A stretch of 64,000 nucleotides of DNA from Mucilaginibacter sp. (GCF_025362475.1 NZ_JANYGH010000058.1:372001-436000), one strand, 5' to 3'. Shown: positions 27,001-37,500, counted from the first letter of the stretch. Made by a program: numbers and translations. Notes: generated by a model not told the origin, from the letters alone.

Positions 27001-27175
27001 TATTGGGTCTGAAACGCAGAAACCATTAGCCATTGTGGTTATCGGTGGTTTGGTTACATCAACCATATTAACCTTACTTATATTGCCTATTATATATGCT
27101 ATAGTTCACCGTTTGATTCATCGCCGGGAGAACCGAAAACTATTGAAAAAAATGGGCGTTGTAAGAAATGCCTAA
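24035..27175 (+). CDS. CzcA/CusA-type heavy-metal RND efflux pump
   Basis: 1046 residues with the RND plan: TM1 at about 15-35, a large periplasmic loop, TM2-6 at about 335-500, a second loop, and TM8-12 at about 870-1035. The HME-RND signature GAVDFGIIIDGAVVMVE in TM4 has the proton-relay Asp and Glu. The three methionines that hold Cu/Ag in E. coli CusA (573, 623, 672) are not evident in the aligned segments (ELPMSVS, GFFDVQ and RDNVEEAV), so the substrate is more likely a divalent metal such as Zn, Co, Cd or Ni. Last gene of the outer-membrane-factor, adaptor, pump operon, closed by a strong terminator. Confidence 0.93.
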   Translation: MNKFIKNTIYFSLRHRYFVFFMTLVLVVLGIWSYMNTPIETFPDVTNTQIIIIAQWPGRSAEEVEKMITIPMETVLNSVQKKANLRTTSAFGLSYVRIIFDDDVDDAFARQQVLSRLGNADLPDGVKPEVEPPYGPTGEIYRYTLKSHTKSIHELTAIQDWVLDRQFKSVPGVADVNSFGGEEKTYEVSVNPSLLQKYGLTSLDVYTAINRSNINVGGDVIEKNDQAYVVRGIGVINNIEEIQNIIIKNVNNVPILAKDIADIKEAGLPRLGQVSRDKQKDVLEGIIVMRKGENPAEVLDRIRDKVKDLNENILPKDVKIDTFYDRTNLMDFCTETVIHNLCEGIILVTVIVFLFMADWRTTLTVAIIIPLSLLFAFVCMRIKGMSANLLSMGAVDFGIIIDGAVVMVEGIFVALDHKAKEVGMQKFNGLAKLGLFKNVGAEMGKAIFFSKLIIITCLIPIFAFQKVEGKMFSPLAYTLGFALLGALIFTLTLVPALSSILLQKNVREKHNPVVIFFENGIRRMFNFTYKNQKLSLIVAVAFMAITFFSARFLGSEFLPDLNEGALWVEAELPMSVSLSEAESINQKMMQILHKFPEVKQTLAQVGRTNDGTDPKGFFDVQIQVDLRNKKEWPSGLTEDQLIDQMDKQLSKIPGTVFNYSQPIRDNVEEAVAGVNAALAVKIFGPDFQTLDHKADSVLKILKTVQGVEDLGVLRNLGQPEFRIELDQRKMALYGVSTADANSVIEMAIGGKAATELYEGERRFDIRIRYQQQYRDTEDKIENLMVPTLNGSKIAIKEIATIKTITGPAFIYRDNNTRYIAVKFSVRGRDLGSTIREAQDKIHSKVTFGHGYTDVWAGEFENQIRASNTLAHVVPICLLVIFLILFITFGNAKDATLVIMNVPFALIGGILALHITGTNFSISAGIGFIALFGVCIQNGVILVSVFKKNLEEHIPLDKAILDGVISRVRPVVMTALMAAIGLMPAAVSTGIGSETQKPLAIVVIGGLVTSTILTLLILPIIYAIVHRLIHRRENRKLLKKMGVVRNA

Positions 27176-27187
27176 CTCCTAATACAA

Positions 27188-27217
27188 AACGCCCGGGCAA
27201 ACACCGGGCGTTTTTTT
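27188..27217 (+). terminator. Rho-independent terminator of the metal efflux operon
   Basis: AACGCCCGG (27188-27196) pairs with CCGGGCGTT (27204-27212) over 9 bp around a 7-nt loop, followed by TTTTTTTATT. It lies 13 bp after the pump stop codon. Confidence 0.93.
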
Positions 27218-27294
27218 ATTAGGAGCTTTAGGTCTTGCGGGGTATCAGATGAATCTATATTTTAGAGGCTTATTACCACACACCCATTCCTTAT

Positions 27295-27711
27295 ATGAAA
27301 GTATTTTGTTCGCTCCTGGTTATCCTGCTATCCGCAACGTCCTGCAAAACCTATTACATGACCCCTGCCAGTTTAACAACCCAGCTCGAAAATATTAAAC
27401 CGGAAAAAATAACCGATGCTTACGATTTCAGGCTCGGTCTTACAGGTGTTTTGTTGAAAAATGGAAAAAACTTTTACAACGGAATTGATAGCATCCTGGT
27501 AACGGATAAGGACGGAAAGCAAGTTAAAATACCGGTTACGGTTCATACAAGCCTTCGGTTGACGGATAATACGGGTCAGAGCGTTACCGTGTTTTTTGAC
27601 TCAATGTTTAAGAAAGACAGCTTGATCTTTGCAAGTAAATCTCATTTTTTTAATTTGCCCGTTAAACGCAATATCAATAGTATCAAAAAAATCGAAACTC
27701 AAATAAATTAA
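27295..27711 (+). CDS. Small lipoprotein of unknown function
   Basis: 138 residues with a signal peptide and lipobox at Cys17 (ATSCKT). The mature part contains VTDKDGKQVKIPVTV and a C-terminal Lys/Asn-rich end; it appears beta-strand-rich and has no recognised motif. Such short Tyr-Met-Thr-Pro lipoproteins of unknown function are common in Sphingobacteriaceae. It follows the efflux operon but is behind its terminator, so there is no reason to link the two. Confidence 0.7.
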   Translation: MKVFCSLLVILLSATSCKTYYMTPASLTTQLENIKPEKITDAYDFRLGLTGVLLKNGKNFYNGIDSILVTDKDGKQVKIPVTVHTSLRLTDNTGQSVTVFFDSMFKKDSLIFASKSHFFNLPVKRNINSIKKIETQIN

Positions 27712-27841
27712 ATCTTTCCTCCTTAAAGGAATCCATCCTCACCTGCGTATCCACATCATTGCTGTATAAAATTTATGGTAGCAGTACATTGTGGTATTTA
27801 AGTTTTATTTTGCGTGATATAATAAAACAGTATTTACCCAT

Positions 27842-30433
27842 ATGTCAGCCATCAGATCTGTACTTTGTAATGCTTTTGCACTTACTTTATTATTAACCAT
27901 AACGCTAACTGCATCGGCACAAAAAAGAAAAGATAAAGACTTTGCCCAGCTGGTTGACCCCTTTATTGGCACCGGCGGGCATGGGCATACTTACCCCGGT
28001 GCTGTGCTGCCTTTCGGGATGGTGCAGCTTAGCCCCGATACCCGGCTGGATGGCTGGGACGGCTGCTCGGGTTACCATTATACAGATACGGTGGTTTACG
28101 GGTTTTCGCATACACACTTAAGCGGTACAGGCATCCCCGATTATTGCGATGTATTATTTATGCCAACTACCGGCGACCCGCAGTTTAAAAATACCGAATA
28201 TCGTTCTGTATTTAAAAAGAAGAACGAGTCAGCATCCCCCGGCTACTATAAAACCCTGCTGGATAAATACAACATCGGCGTTGAACTTACCGCGACCACA
28301 CGTGTTGGTGTACACCGATACAATTACCCCAATGTCGAAAAAGCCAATATCATCATAGATCTTCAACACCGCGATGAAGTGCTTGATTCATGGATAGAGG
28401 TGATCAATAATCACGAGATTCGCGGTTACCGCAAATCAAAATCGTGGGCTAATGACCAGCAGGTATACTTTTATGCCAAATTCTCTAAACCGTTTAAAAC
28501 ATACGGCATTGCCCTTAATGATAAACTGCAAGAGGGAAAAAACAAAGTGGAAGGCAAAAACATCAAAATGTATTTACAGTTTGATAACCCCGGCGAAGTA
28601 ATTTCTAAAGTAGGGATCTCGGCTGTAGATGCAGATGGGGCCTTAAAAAATCTGGATACCGAGGTACCCGATTTCGACTTTAAAAAGATCCAAAAGGCAG
28701 CCAAAGCAACCTGGAATACCGAACTAAATAAAATCCAGGTAGAAGGCGGCGGACTATCATCTTCGCAACAAGCTGAACTTAATGATCAGCCAGGGGTCAC
28801 CAATCCGTCCAGCCCAATGCTTAAAGGTAAAAAAGCCCGCCCGGTTGATGAAGTTAAAACCAAACAGACCATTTTTTATACCGCTTTATACCACTGTATG
28901 CTGGCGCCCAGCATTTATAATGATGTAGATGGTAAATACAGGGGCTTAGATCAAAAGGTGCATACCGCGCAGGGATTTAATTACTACACCGTATTTTCTT
29001 TATGGGATACCTACCGGGCAGAAAACCCACTGCTTAACCTCATTGACAGAAAACGTACGCTCGACTTTGTTAAATCATTTTTGGCGATGTATGACCAGGG
29101 CGGGCTGCTCCCGATATGGCCATTGGCCAGTACCGAAACATATTGCATGATCGGTAATCATTCCATCCCGGTTATAGTAGATGCATACGCAAAGGGGATT
29201 CGTGATTTTGATGCGGAGAAAGCCTTTACAGCTATGAAAGCCGCGGTAAACCGCAATCAATTTGGATTAGATATCTATCGTAAAAATGGCGCGGTACTTT
29301 CTGATCAGGAAGAGGCATCTGTATCTAAAACACTGGAGTATGCTTATGACGATTGGTGTATTGCCCAAATGGCTAAAATGCTCAACAAACCAGAGGATTA
29401 TACAGCGTACATAAAACGTGCGCAATACTGGAAAAACGTTTACAACAATCAGAACAGTTTTATGCAGGCCCGCAGCAATGGCGGCTGGTTAACCCCTTTT
29501 GACCCTGCCGAGATCAACAATAATTACACCGAGGGCAATTCCTGGCAGTACTCTTTTTTTGTTCCGCAGGATGTGGAGAGCCTGATGGCAGCGATGGGTG
29601 GCAAGGAAGCTTTTGAAGCAAAATTGGACGAATTGTTTACCACCGAATCAAAACTAAAAGGAAGTGATATACCCGATGTAAGCGGATTGATAGGCCAATA
29701 TGCACATGGTAATGAACCAAGTCATCATATGGCCTATCTGTACAATTTTACCGACTCGCCGGATAAAACCCAGTTTTATATTGACCGCATCTTGCGCGAA
29801 GAATACAGCAACAAACCCGATGGATTGGCCGGTAATGAAGATTGCGGACAAATGTCGGCCTGGTATGTAATGAGTTCACTCGGCATCTATAACATTGCGC
29901 CGGGACAACAGCAATTCCAGGTAGGTGTGCCGCAGTTTGATAAGGCTGTTATTAATCTGGAGAACGGAAAACAGTTCACCATCATTAACTCCGGCGCAAG
30001 CATAGGCAAAGGAAACATCTATCTGCAGGGGATGAGCCTGGCAAAAAAGGCATATAATAAATTATACTTAAACTTTGCTGATATTGCCAATGGTGGCGAA
30101 TTTGAGGTATTTGCAGGCAAACTGGCCAATAAGATGTTCATACATGACATTGAAAAACCAACATCAAAGATCACCGATAGCCTCATCGTGGCTACTCCTT
30201 ACATCATAGCTCCATCCAAATCATTCAAAACGCCCATCAGCATCCAAATAAAAAGCGCCGGGCCCGGTGCTAAAATTTATTACACCGTGGATGGATTAAC
30301 GCCAACAGCAAATTCATTGCTTTATACCCAGCCTATTATAATTTCGGCCAATACAACAGTTAAGGCAATAGCTATCAGCAATGGCAACAGCAGTTTTGTT
30401 GACGAGGCAACCTTTATAAAACTAAAAAACTAA
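27842..30433 (+). CDS. GH92 alpha-mannosidase with C-terminal carbohydrate-associated domain
   Basis: 863 residues. Signal peptide to about residue 25. The GH92 opening VDPFIGTGGHGHTYPGA is at about 38-54, PFGMVQLSPDT follows, and the catalytic (alpha/alpha)6 barrel carries TEGNSWQYSFFVP, GNEPSHHMAYL and GNEDCGQMSAWY, segments that hold the calcium ligands and acid/base residues. A C-terminal stretch (about 780-860, KIYYTVDGLTPTANS) is a chitobiase-type fn3-like domain with the pattern YYTxDGxTPT. GH92 enzymes remove alpha-linked mannose, often from N-glycans or yeast mannan, in the periplasm or outside. No SusC/SusD pair is adjacent, so this is not an evident polysaccharide locus. Confidence 0.95.
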   Translation: MSAIRSVLCNAFALTLLLTITLTASAQKRKDKDFAQLVDPFIGTGGHGHTYPGAVLPFGMVQLSPDTRLDGWDGCSGYHYTDTVVYGFSHTHLSGTGIPDYCDVLFMPTTGDPQFKNTEYRSVFKKKNESASPGYYKTLLDKYNIGVELTATTRVGVHRYNYPNVEKANIIIDLQHRDEVLDSWIEVINNHEIRGYRKSKSWANDQQVYFYAKFSKPFKTYGIALNDKLQEGKNKVEGKNIKMYLQFDNPGEVISKVGISAVDADGALKNLDTEVPDFDFKKIQKAAKATWNTELNKIQVEGGGLSSSQQAELNDQPGVTNPSSPMLKGKKARPVDEVKTKQTIFYTALYHCMLAPSIYNDVDGKYRGLDQKVHTAQGFNYYTVFSLWDTYRAENPLLNLIDRKRTLDFVKSFLAMYDQGGLLPIWPLASTETYCMIGNHSIPVIVDAYAKGIRDFDAEKAFTAMKAAVNRNQFGLDIYRKNGAVLSDQEEASVSKTLEYAYDDWCIAQMAKMLNKPEDYTAYIKRAQYWKNVYNNQNSFMQARSNGGWLTPFDPAEINNNYTEGNSWQYSFFVPQDVESLMAAMGGKEAFEAKLDELFTTESKLKGSDIPDVSGLIGQYAHGNEPSHHMAYLYNFTDSPDKTQFYIDRILREEYSNKPDGLAGNEDCGQMSAWYVMSSLGIYNIAPGQQQFQVGVPQFDKAVINLENGKQFTIINSGASIGKGNIYLQGMSLAKKAYNKLYLNFADIANGGEFEVFAGKLANKMFIHDIEKPTSKITDSLIVATPYIIAPSKSFKTPISIQIKSAGPGAKIYYTVDGLTPTANSLLYTQPIIISANTTVKAIAISNGNSSFVDEATFIKLKN

Positions 30434-30588
30434 GAAGGGGACATTAAAATCCGGAAGTTATTAAACTGATAAACTGTACATTTTGCGATGGAAATCACAG
30501 TGGAATAAATTAGCTCACAAGCTAAACATTTGATAATAAATATGGTTAGCTTTAATAATTAGTTATCACTTAAATTAACCTTCACCTC

Positions 30589-30942
30589 ATGGACGATTTC
30601 TCATCAAAAGATGACGGCAAATTAGCGGGCATCATTAGTTATTTTACAATTGTAGGGTGGCTTATAGCATATTTTGCGCTTTATCAAAACAATAAAACCG
30701 CGCTTGCAAGTTACCAGATCAGGCAAACCCTGCTTTTCCACCTGGTTTCAATGATTGTTTCTTATGCTGCCGGCGCCCTTTTATTTTCTCCGGGTGCATC
30801 TTTCAGTTTAACAATACTTTGGCTGGTAAGAGTAGCCCTTTTTATAATTTGGGTAATTGGGCTTATTGGCGCCATCGGAGGTCAAAGAAAACCAATGCCG
30901 CTAATTGGTGAACCAGCCCAATCAGTTTTTTCGGGTATATGA
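30589..30942 (+). CDS. DUF4870-like small membrane protein
   Basis: 117 residues with three or four hydrophobic segments (about 12-32, 45-70 and 80-105). The opening DDGKLAGIISYFTIVGWLIAYF with a following Tyr-Gln-Ile-Arg-Gln (SYQIRQTLLFH) is the pattern of the DUF4870/Tic20-like family in Bacteroidota. The function is not established. It has no signal peptide beyond the first helix, and both the ends are probably cytosolic. A hairpin separates it from the convergent PPK2 gene. Confidence 0.8.
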   Translation: MDDFSSKDDGKLAGIISYFTIVGWLIAYFALYQNNKTALASYQIRQTLLFHLVSMIVSYAAGALLFSPGASFSLTILWLVRVALFIIWVIGLIGAIGGQRKPMPLIGEPAQSVFSGI

Positions 30943-30951
30943 TGGAGATAA

Positions 30952-30985
30952 AGGCCTTACATAGTTTTTAACCTATGTAAGGCCT
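30952..30985. terminator. Bidirectional stem-loop terminator
   Basis: A perfect 13-bp stem (30952-30964 with 30973-30985, AGGCCTTACATAG and its complement) with an 8-nt loop lies exactly between two convergent genes. Short T-rich stretches are on either side. Its 3' arm ends 4 bp before the PPK2 stop codon. Confidence 0.8.
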
Positions 30986-30988
30986 CTA

Positions 30989-31867
30989 TTACTCTTTTAA
31001 CAGCAATTTTTTTGATTCATCCAGTTTTTTCTTTTCCTCTTTATCCAATACCGGATAATTTAATTTCAAACCCTTTAAAGTGTCCAGAATAATGGATGAA
31101 ATAGCTATCCTGGTAAACCATTTTTTATCAGCTGGGACTACGTACCAGGGGCAATCTTTGGTAGCTGTTTCCTGGATAGCTGTTTCATAAGCTTCCATAT
31201 AATCGCCCCACCTTCCCCGTTCCTCAATATCTGCCGCCGCAAACTTCCAATTCTTTTTCGGATCGTCTATCCGTTCTAAAAACCGCTCCTTTTGCTCATG
31301 TTTAGAAACATGGAGAAAAAACTTAATGATCACAGTGCCATTATTAACTAAATGGTTTTCAAATGAGCGGATGCTTTCATAGCGCTTAGCCCAAAACTTT
31401 GGATGAATATCTTTAACTTCTGTTATTCCAGGTAAATGTTCATTCAGCAAAAGCTCGGGGTGAACTTTGGTTACCAACACATTTTCGTAATGCGATCTGT
31501 TATGGATCCCTATGCGGCCCCGCTCTGGCAATGCACGGTAGTGTCGCCATAAAAAATCATGTTCATAATCTTCGGTACTGGGCTGCTTAAAGCTAAAAAC
31601 CTGGCAGGCTTGGGGATTTAGTCCCGATAATGTATGAGCTATGGCGCTGTCCTTTCCGGCCGCATCCATCGCCTGGAAAATGATGAGCAGCGCATATTTA
31701 TTAGCAGCATAAAGCTCTGTTTGCACATCAAATGTTTCTGCTATCAGGTTCTTCAAAATAGCTTTTGCATTCTCTTTTTCAAAACCATCTGAGTAACCAG
31801 GATCAAAATCTTTAAGTGAAAAACTCTTGCCATGGTGGACCTTAAACTTGTCGACTATATTACTCAT
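30989..31867 (-). CDS. Polyphosphate kinase 2 family phosphotransferase
   Basis: 292 residues. Walker A-like DAAGKDS is at 68-74 (AMDAAGKDSAIAH), Walker B and lid residues in the stretch GRIGIHNRSHYENVLVTKVHPE (about 117-138), and a lid helix with basic residues in KFFLHVSKHEQKERFLERIDDP. This is the single-domain PPK2 form, whose members transfer phosphate from polyphosphate to nucleoside mono- or diphosphates. The exact nucleotide class cannot be decided here. It acts in the cytosol. It stands alone and converges with the DUF4870 gene. Confidence 0.9.
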   Translation of the reverse strand: MSNIVDKFKVHHGKSFSLKDFDPGYSDGFEKENAKAILKNLIAETFDVQTELYAANKYALLIIFQAMDAAGKDSAIAHTLSGLNPQACQVFSFKQPSTEDYEHDFLWRHYRALPERGRIGIHNRSHYENVLVTKVHPELLLNEHLPGITEVKDIHPKFWAKRYESIRSFENHLVNNGTVIIKFFLHVSKHEQKERFLERIDDPKKNWKFAAADIEERGRWGDYMEAYETAIQETATKDCPWYVVPADKKWFTRIAISSIILDTLKGLKLNYPVLDKEEKKKLDESKKLLLKE

Positions 31868-32146
31868 GATAAAAAATTTGCTTTACGCTTTGTTAACGTA
31901 AAATTTAGGTGTTAAAATTGCGTTGATTATAATGCTGTTTATTTTAGCCGATACCTGCATTTTATTCAATACTAAATATTATTTACCAAAAATGGGGTAA
32001 CAATTAATTTACGATGAAGAATGCTTTTACGCCCTTATCAGGTAAAAAGGCGGATAATGATTATATTATTAATTTTTAAGGAACAGCATATATTAATATT
32101 TGTTTGGGAGCTATGATTTAGCCCTATAATTTTACATCTTTACCCA

Positions 32147-34477
32147 ATGTTCAGACGAATAAGAAACCGATTTCTGAGGTTCATAGCCATATTTATATAC
32201 TTCATTATTATCTTCTTTTGCTCTATCGAGCTCAACTTTCTATGGCTGTCAGGATACTCTCCTGATATGCAGGATATTAAAAACCCTGTAATGTCGGTAG
32301 GCTCTGAGGTTTACACAGCAGATGGTAAATTAATAGGGCAATATTACAAGGAGAACCGCTCGCCTGTTGATTTAAAACACATCTCTCCCAACCTGGTAAA
32401 CGCCCTTATATCTACAGAAGATGTAAGATTTTACAGTCACCATGGTGTTGATTTTTATTCGTTTTTTACCAGTCTGCTATCCACCGCCAAGGGCGACCGC
32501 CGCGGGGCAAGTACCATTACACAGCAATTGGCAAAAAACCTCTTCGAAACCCGTAAACGTAAATCGCAGGGCTTTATTAAACGCGTACCATTTATACGCA
32601 CTATTGTATATAAATGTAAAGAATGGCTTACTGCTTTTAAAATAGAGCACGTATACAGCAAACAGCAAATTCTTACCTTATATCTTAATACCGTTCCTTT
32701 TGGTAATAACTCTTACGGCATAAAAACTGCTTCGTTAAAGTACTTCAACAAACAGCCAGACCAGGTTACCCCAGCCGAAGCCGCTTTATTGATTGGAATG
32801 CTGAAAGCGACATCAAATTATAACCCTATCCGTAACCCTGAGCGGGCCACTGAGCGCCGTAATACGGTTTTAGGGCAAATGGAAAAATATGGTTACATCA
32901 CGAAAGAGCAATATACCACAAGCACAGCATCGCCTATTAAGCTTGATTTGAGTTATGTGGAGCAGGATTCTCATGGCGACTCATACATACGCCGCGCGGT
33001 TGAAAAATGGCTTGACAAATGGTGTAAAGAAAATGGCTATGACCTTTACGAGGATGGCTTAAAAATCTACACTACTATTGATTCCCACCTGCAGCAATAT
33101 GCCGAAGAAGCTGTTGCCGAAAAGATGAAGATGCTGCAAAAACGGTTCAATAACCTTTGGGGCAATAAAAATCCATGGCGTGATTCTAAAGGGGTCGAGA
33201 TCAAAGATTTTATTTTGAAAAACGAACAAAGGCTTCCTATTTATAACCTGCTGCATAAAAAATATGCCGGCGATACCGTAAAGATTAACGACTATTTTAA
33301 AACCAAAAAGAGGATGACCGTTTTTACATGGAACGGCGAGCAGGACACTACCTTTTCAACTATCGACTCCATTAAATACTACGCCAAAATATTAAATACC
33401 GGCATGATGACCCTGGAGCCATCAACAGGTAAAATAAAGGTATGGATTGGCGGTATAGATCATCGCTTTTTTAATTACGACCATGTAAACCAGTCGCGCA
33501 GGCAGGCGGGCTCAACGTTTAAACCATTTGCCTATTTAACCGCTTTGGATAACGGCTTTACGCCATGCGATAAATTTACCGACCAACCGGTAACCATCAA
33601 ATACAAGGATAACGGAAAAGATGAAGTTTGGCAGCCAAACAACGCCGATTTCCATTTCTCGTACCAGGAAATGTCATTACGCTGGGCCATGGGCAAATCC
33701 GTAAACTCCATTACCGCACAGCTTACAGAAAGAGTTGGCTGGGATAAAATTGTGCAGTACGCCCATAAATGCGGTATCGAAAGCCCGTTAAAATCGGTTC
33801 CATCGGTTTCATTGGGTTCAAATGATGTTTCGGTTTATGAAATGGTACGGGCTTATAGTACCTTCCTGAACAAGGGCCAAAAAATCGATCCTTTACTGGT
33901 TACCAAAATCACAGATCAGGATGGTAATGTACTGGATGAATTTGAATTAAAAACAGAAAAAGTATTGAGCGAAGAAACAGCCTGGCTGATGCTTTACATG
34001 TTTCGCGGCGGTATGGAAGAACCGGGTGGTACCTCACAGGCTTTGTGGGAATACCCCGGACTATGGAAAAAAGACAACCAGATTGGCGGTAAAACCGGCA
34101 CCTCATCTGATTATGTTGACGGATGGTATATGGGTATCACCAAAGACCTGGTTACAGGTGTTTGGGTTGGCGCCGATGACCGAAGTGTACACTTTACCAC
34201 ATCAGAAACCGGTGAAGGTTCACATACCGCACTCCCTATTTTTGGACGCTTTATGGAAAAAGTTTACGCCGATCCTAAATCCGGTTATACTTATGGCCCG
34301 TTCCCAAAACCATGGAGTAAGATCACCAAGAGTTACCAATGCCCATCGCCGCATATTGTTGCCGATACTACAGAAACAGATAGCACAAGCAACCCTATTG
34401 ATACCACTAACGTTATACCGACACCGACTACTACAACGCCAGAAAACCCTGAAAGCCCTCCGGCTAATCAAAAATAA
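32147..34477 (+). CDS. Penicillin-binding protein 1A-type peptidoglycan synthase
   Basis: 776 residues. One membrane anchor at about 10-33. The glycosyltransferase (GT51) domain has its catalytic Glu91 in TEDVRFYSHHG and the motif RRGASTITQQLAKNLF at 119-133. The transpeptidase domain has Ser456-Xaa-Xaa-Lys459 (STFK), SVN near 528 and KTGTSSD near 650. It polymerises lipid II and crosslinks peptidoglycan in the periplasm. The C-terminus is Thr/Pro-rich, a likely flexible tail. The Pro-rich end and length are normal for Bacteroidota. The next gene on the same strand is 111 bp downstream. Confidence 0.96.
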   Translation: MFRRIRNRFLRFIAIFIYFIIIFFCSIELNFLWLSGYSPDMQDIKNPVMSVGSEVYTADGKLIGQYYKENRSPVDLKHISPNLVNALISTEDVRFYSHHGVDFYSFFTSLLSTAKGDRRGASTITQQLAKNLFETRKRKSQGFIKRVPFIRTIVYKCKEWLTAFKIEHVYSKQQILTLYLNTVPFGNNSYGIKTASLKYFNKQPDQVTPAEAALLIGMLKATSNYNPIRNPERATERRNTVLGQMEKYGYITKEQYTTSTASPIKLDLSYVEQDSHGDSYIRRAVEKWLDKWCKENGYDLYEDGLKIYTTIDSHLQQYAEEAVAEKMKMLQKRFNNLWGNKNPWRDSKGVEIKDFILKNEQRLPIYNLLHKKYAGDTVKINDYFKTKKRMTVFTWNGEQDTTFSTIDSIKYYAKILNTGMMTLEPSTGKIKVWIGGIDHRFFNYDHVNQSRRQAGSTFKPFAYLTALDNGFTPCDKFTDQPVTIKYKDNGKDEVWQPNNADFHFSYQEMSLRWAMGKSVNSITAQLTERVGWDKIVQYAHKCGIESPLKSVPSVSLGSNDVSVYEMVRAYSTFLNKGQKIDPLLVTKITDQDGNVLDEFELKTEKVLSEETAWLMLYMFRGGMEEPGGTSQALWEYPGLWKKDNQIGGKTGTSSDYVDGWYMGITKDLVTGVWVGADDRSVHFTTSETGEGSHTALPIFGRFMEKVYADPKSGYTYGPFPKPWSKITKSYQCPSPHIVADTTETDSTSNPIDTTNVIPTPTTTTPENPESPPANQK

Positions 34478-34522
34478 CGGAGCTATGGGCATTACGCTGT
34501 ATGTATAAGTTTTAAAATATTG

Positions 34523-34549
34523 ATTGGCAGGCTCCTGTAGCCTGCCAAT
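34523..34549 (+). terminator. Stem-loop after the PBP1A gene
   Basis: A perfect 11-bp stem ATTGGCAGGCT / AGCCTGCCAAT with a 5-nt loop, 45 bp after the PBP1A stop codon. The following bases (TATTCGTTAAATT) are T-poor, so efficiency is uncertain. Confidence 0.65.
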
Positions 34550-34588
34550 TATTCGTTAAATTGGCCCATCATCTATTTAGTTTAAATT

Positions 34589-37500
34589 ATGAATAAAAAC
34601 TACTCATTTTTAAATACAGCTAAAAAGTTCCTCCTCATATTTATTTGCCTCTTTAGTTTGTTGCTGATCAGCAACAGCGCAAAAGCACAATATTTTGGTC
34701 AAAATAAAGTACGTTACAAAAACCTCAAATTTAAGGTATATAAAACCCCGCATTTCGAGATCTACTATTACATTAAAAATGATAGCATGATCAAACGCTT
34801 TGCCCAGGAAAGCGAATTATGGTACACCCTGCATCAGCAGGTTTTTAAGGATACATTTAAAACTGCCAACCCTATAATTTTATATGCCAATCATCCCGAT
34901 TTCCAGCAAACTACGGCTATCGACGGCGAGATTGGCGTGGGTACAGGCGGTATTACCGAAGGGTTAAAAAACCGGGTTGTAATGCCGGTAATGGAAACCA
35001 ACCAAATGACCCGCCATGTTATCGGGCACGAATTGGTGCACGCTTTTCAATACCATGCCTTGTTAGGAAAAGAAAACGAAACTTTTGAAAATATTAACAA
35101 TATACCCCTATGGATGATTGAGGGTATGGCGGAGTACCTTTCATTAGGTAAAAAAGATTCATACACGGCCATGTGGATGCGTGATGCTTACCTTAACCAT
35201 GATATTCCTACTGTTAAAGACCTTACCGAGAGTAACAAATATTTCCCATACCGTTACGGTGAAGCATTTTGGTCGTTTTTAGGATCAACTTATGGCGATA
35301 CGGTAATTGTACCTTTCTTTAAAAACACAGCGCGTTACGGTTTGGCCTACGGCATAAGGCGCACTTTTGGGTATGATGATAAAACACTATCCCGTCTCTG
35401 GAAAAACTCTATTGAAACAACCTATAAGCCATTTTTAAAAGATACAACGCAAAAACCAGTAGGCATTAAATTGGTTGACAAGGAAAACGGCGGCGACCTG
35501 GTAGTTGCTCCCGCAGTAAGTCCCGATGGTAAGTATGTGGCATTCTTATCGGCCAAAAGCCTTTTCAGCATTGATCTTTACCTGGCCGATGCCAAAACGG
35601 GTAAGATTTTACGAAAACTCACCAGCAAGGTATCTAATACACATATAGATGAGTTTAACTTTATCGAATCGGCGGGCGCATGGTCGCCGGATGGCAAGCG
35701 GTTTGCTTTTAGCGTATTTAGTAAAGGCAGAAACCGGATGGAAGTAGTTGATGTAAATAGCGGAAGCATGCTTGATGATGTATCAATGGAAAAGGCGGAG
35801 CAATTTAGTAACCTTTCATGGTCGCCAAACGGTAAGGATATCGTTTTTACAGGCCTTTCTGAAGGGCAGAGCGATCTGTACTCCTACAACTTCGATACAA
35901 AAAAAATCACCCAGCTCACCAATGATAAATACACCGATTACCAGCCCGCTTATTCACGGGATGGCAAAAAGATTATTTTCTCAAGCGATAGATCAACATA
36001 TGATCAATCGTTAGAGCAAGCTATCACATTTAACCTGGCCGAGCTTGACCTTGCCAGCGGAAAAATAACTGACATCAAAATATTTAATGGAGCCAACAAT
36101 TTAAATCCGCAGTACTCTGCAGATGGTACCCAAATCTATTTCCTTTCAAACAGGGATGGTTTCCGCAATATGTATCGCTATACCATGAGTACCGGTCAGC
36201 TGGAACAAATGACAGATTTGTTTACCGGAATTTGCGGGATCACCGAATTTTCGCCGGCATTAAGCATATCTGCAAATGACGATGTAGTTTACTCCTATTA
36301 TCGTGCCCAAAAATATGCCCTTTATAATGCCAAAGCATCTGCATTTAAACCGGTTACTTTACAGGCACAGGCAGTTGATTTTAGCGCTGCCATGCTGCCT
36401 CCTTCACGTGCTGTAGGTGTTGATCTGATCAATTCAAACCTGAACAACTTCCTGGCATACAAAAAGATCCCTACCGATTCTGTAAAAGAAATTGCATATC
36501 ATCCCAAATTCAAGCTCGACTACCTCGCAGGAAGCGGAGTTGGGGTCGGTGTAAGTAGTTTTTACGGCACCAGTCTTTCCAGCGGCATCCAGGGGGTATT
36601 CAGCGATATATTGGGTCGTAACCAAATTTTTGCGGCCGCATCAGTAAACGGGCAGATCTATGATTCAGGCGCGGCTATAACTTATGTAAATCAAACCGGC
36701 CGATGGAACCTGGGTACAGGTATTTCACATATCCCCTACCTGTTTGGTTTGCAAACCCAAACTTTTCCTAAACAAAATGTAGGTGGTAAAAATGTTACCG
36801 TATTATCACAAAATACCGATATCATCCGCAACTTTGAGGATGCTGCCAGGGTTTTCACCTCCTATCCTATCAACAAAACAACCCGTTTTGAAGTAAGCGG
36901 AGGGGCATCATACAACTCCTACCGTGTTGACCGCTACAGTACCGTGTACAAATTAGATACGGTAATTAATGCTGATAAAAGCCAAACTATTAACACAACC
37001 CCTATAGGCAGCGGGAAAAATAAAATACCAAATGGCGAAGAAAGCGCTCTGCTCAATTACAATTTAAAATCATACTCGCTTTTGCAGTTATCAACCGCTT
37101 TGGTAGGTGATAATTCCTTTTTTGGGGTTACAGCGCCGTTAAATGGTTTCAGGTATAGGTTAGAGGCAGGGTATAACTTCGGCACTTACCACTTTTTCTC
37201 ACCAACTATCGATCTCAGGAAATATGTACGTGTTGAGCCGGTAACTTTTGCAGCCCGTTTCTTTGGCTACGGTCGCTTTGGCGATTCTAACGGGATCTAT
37301 CCATTATTCATAGGGTATCCATTTTATATCAGGGGATACGAAGGGCAAACCTTTTACAATAACAACAAAAAGTCATCAAATGGCTTTAATATCGATCAGC
37401 TATCGGGAAGCAGAATGGCTGTATTTAATTTCGAGACACGATTGCCATTTACCGGACCAGAGAAGCTGGCCCAGATCAAATCAAAATTCCTGTTTACTGA

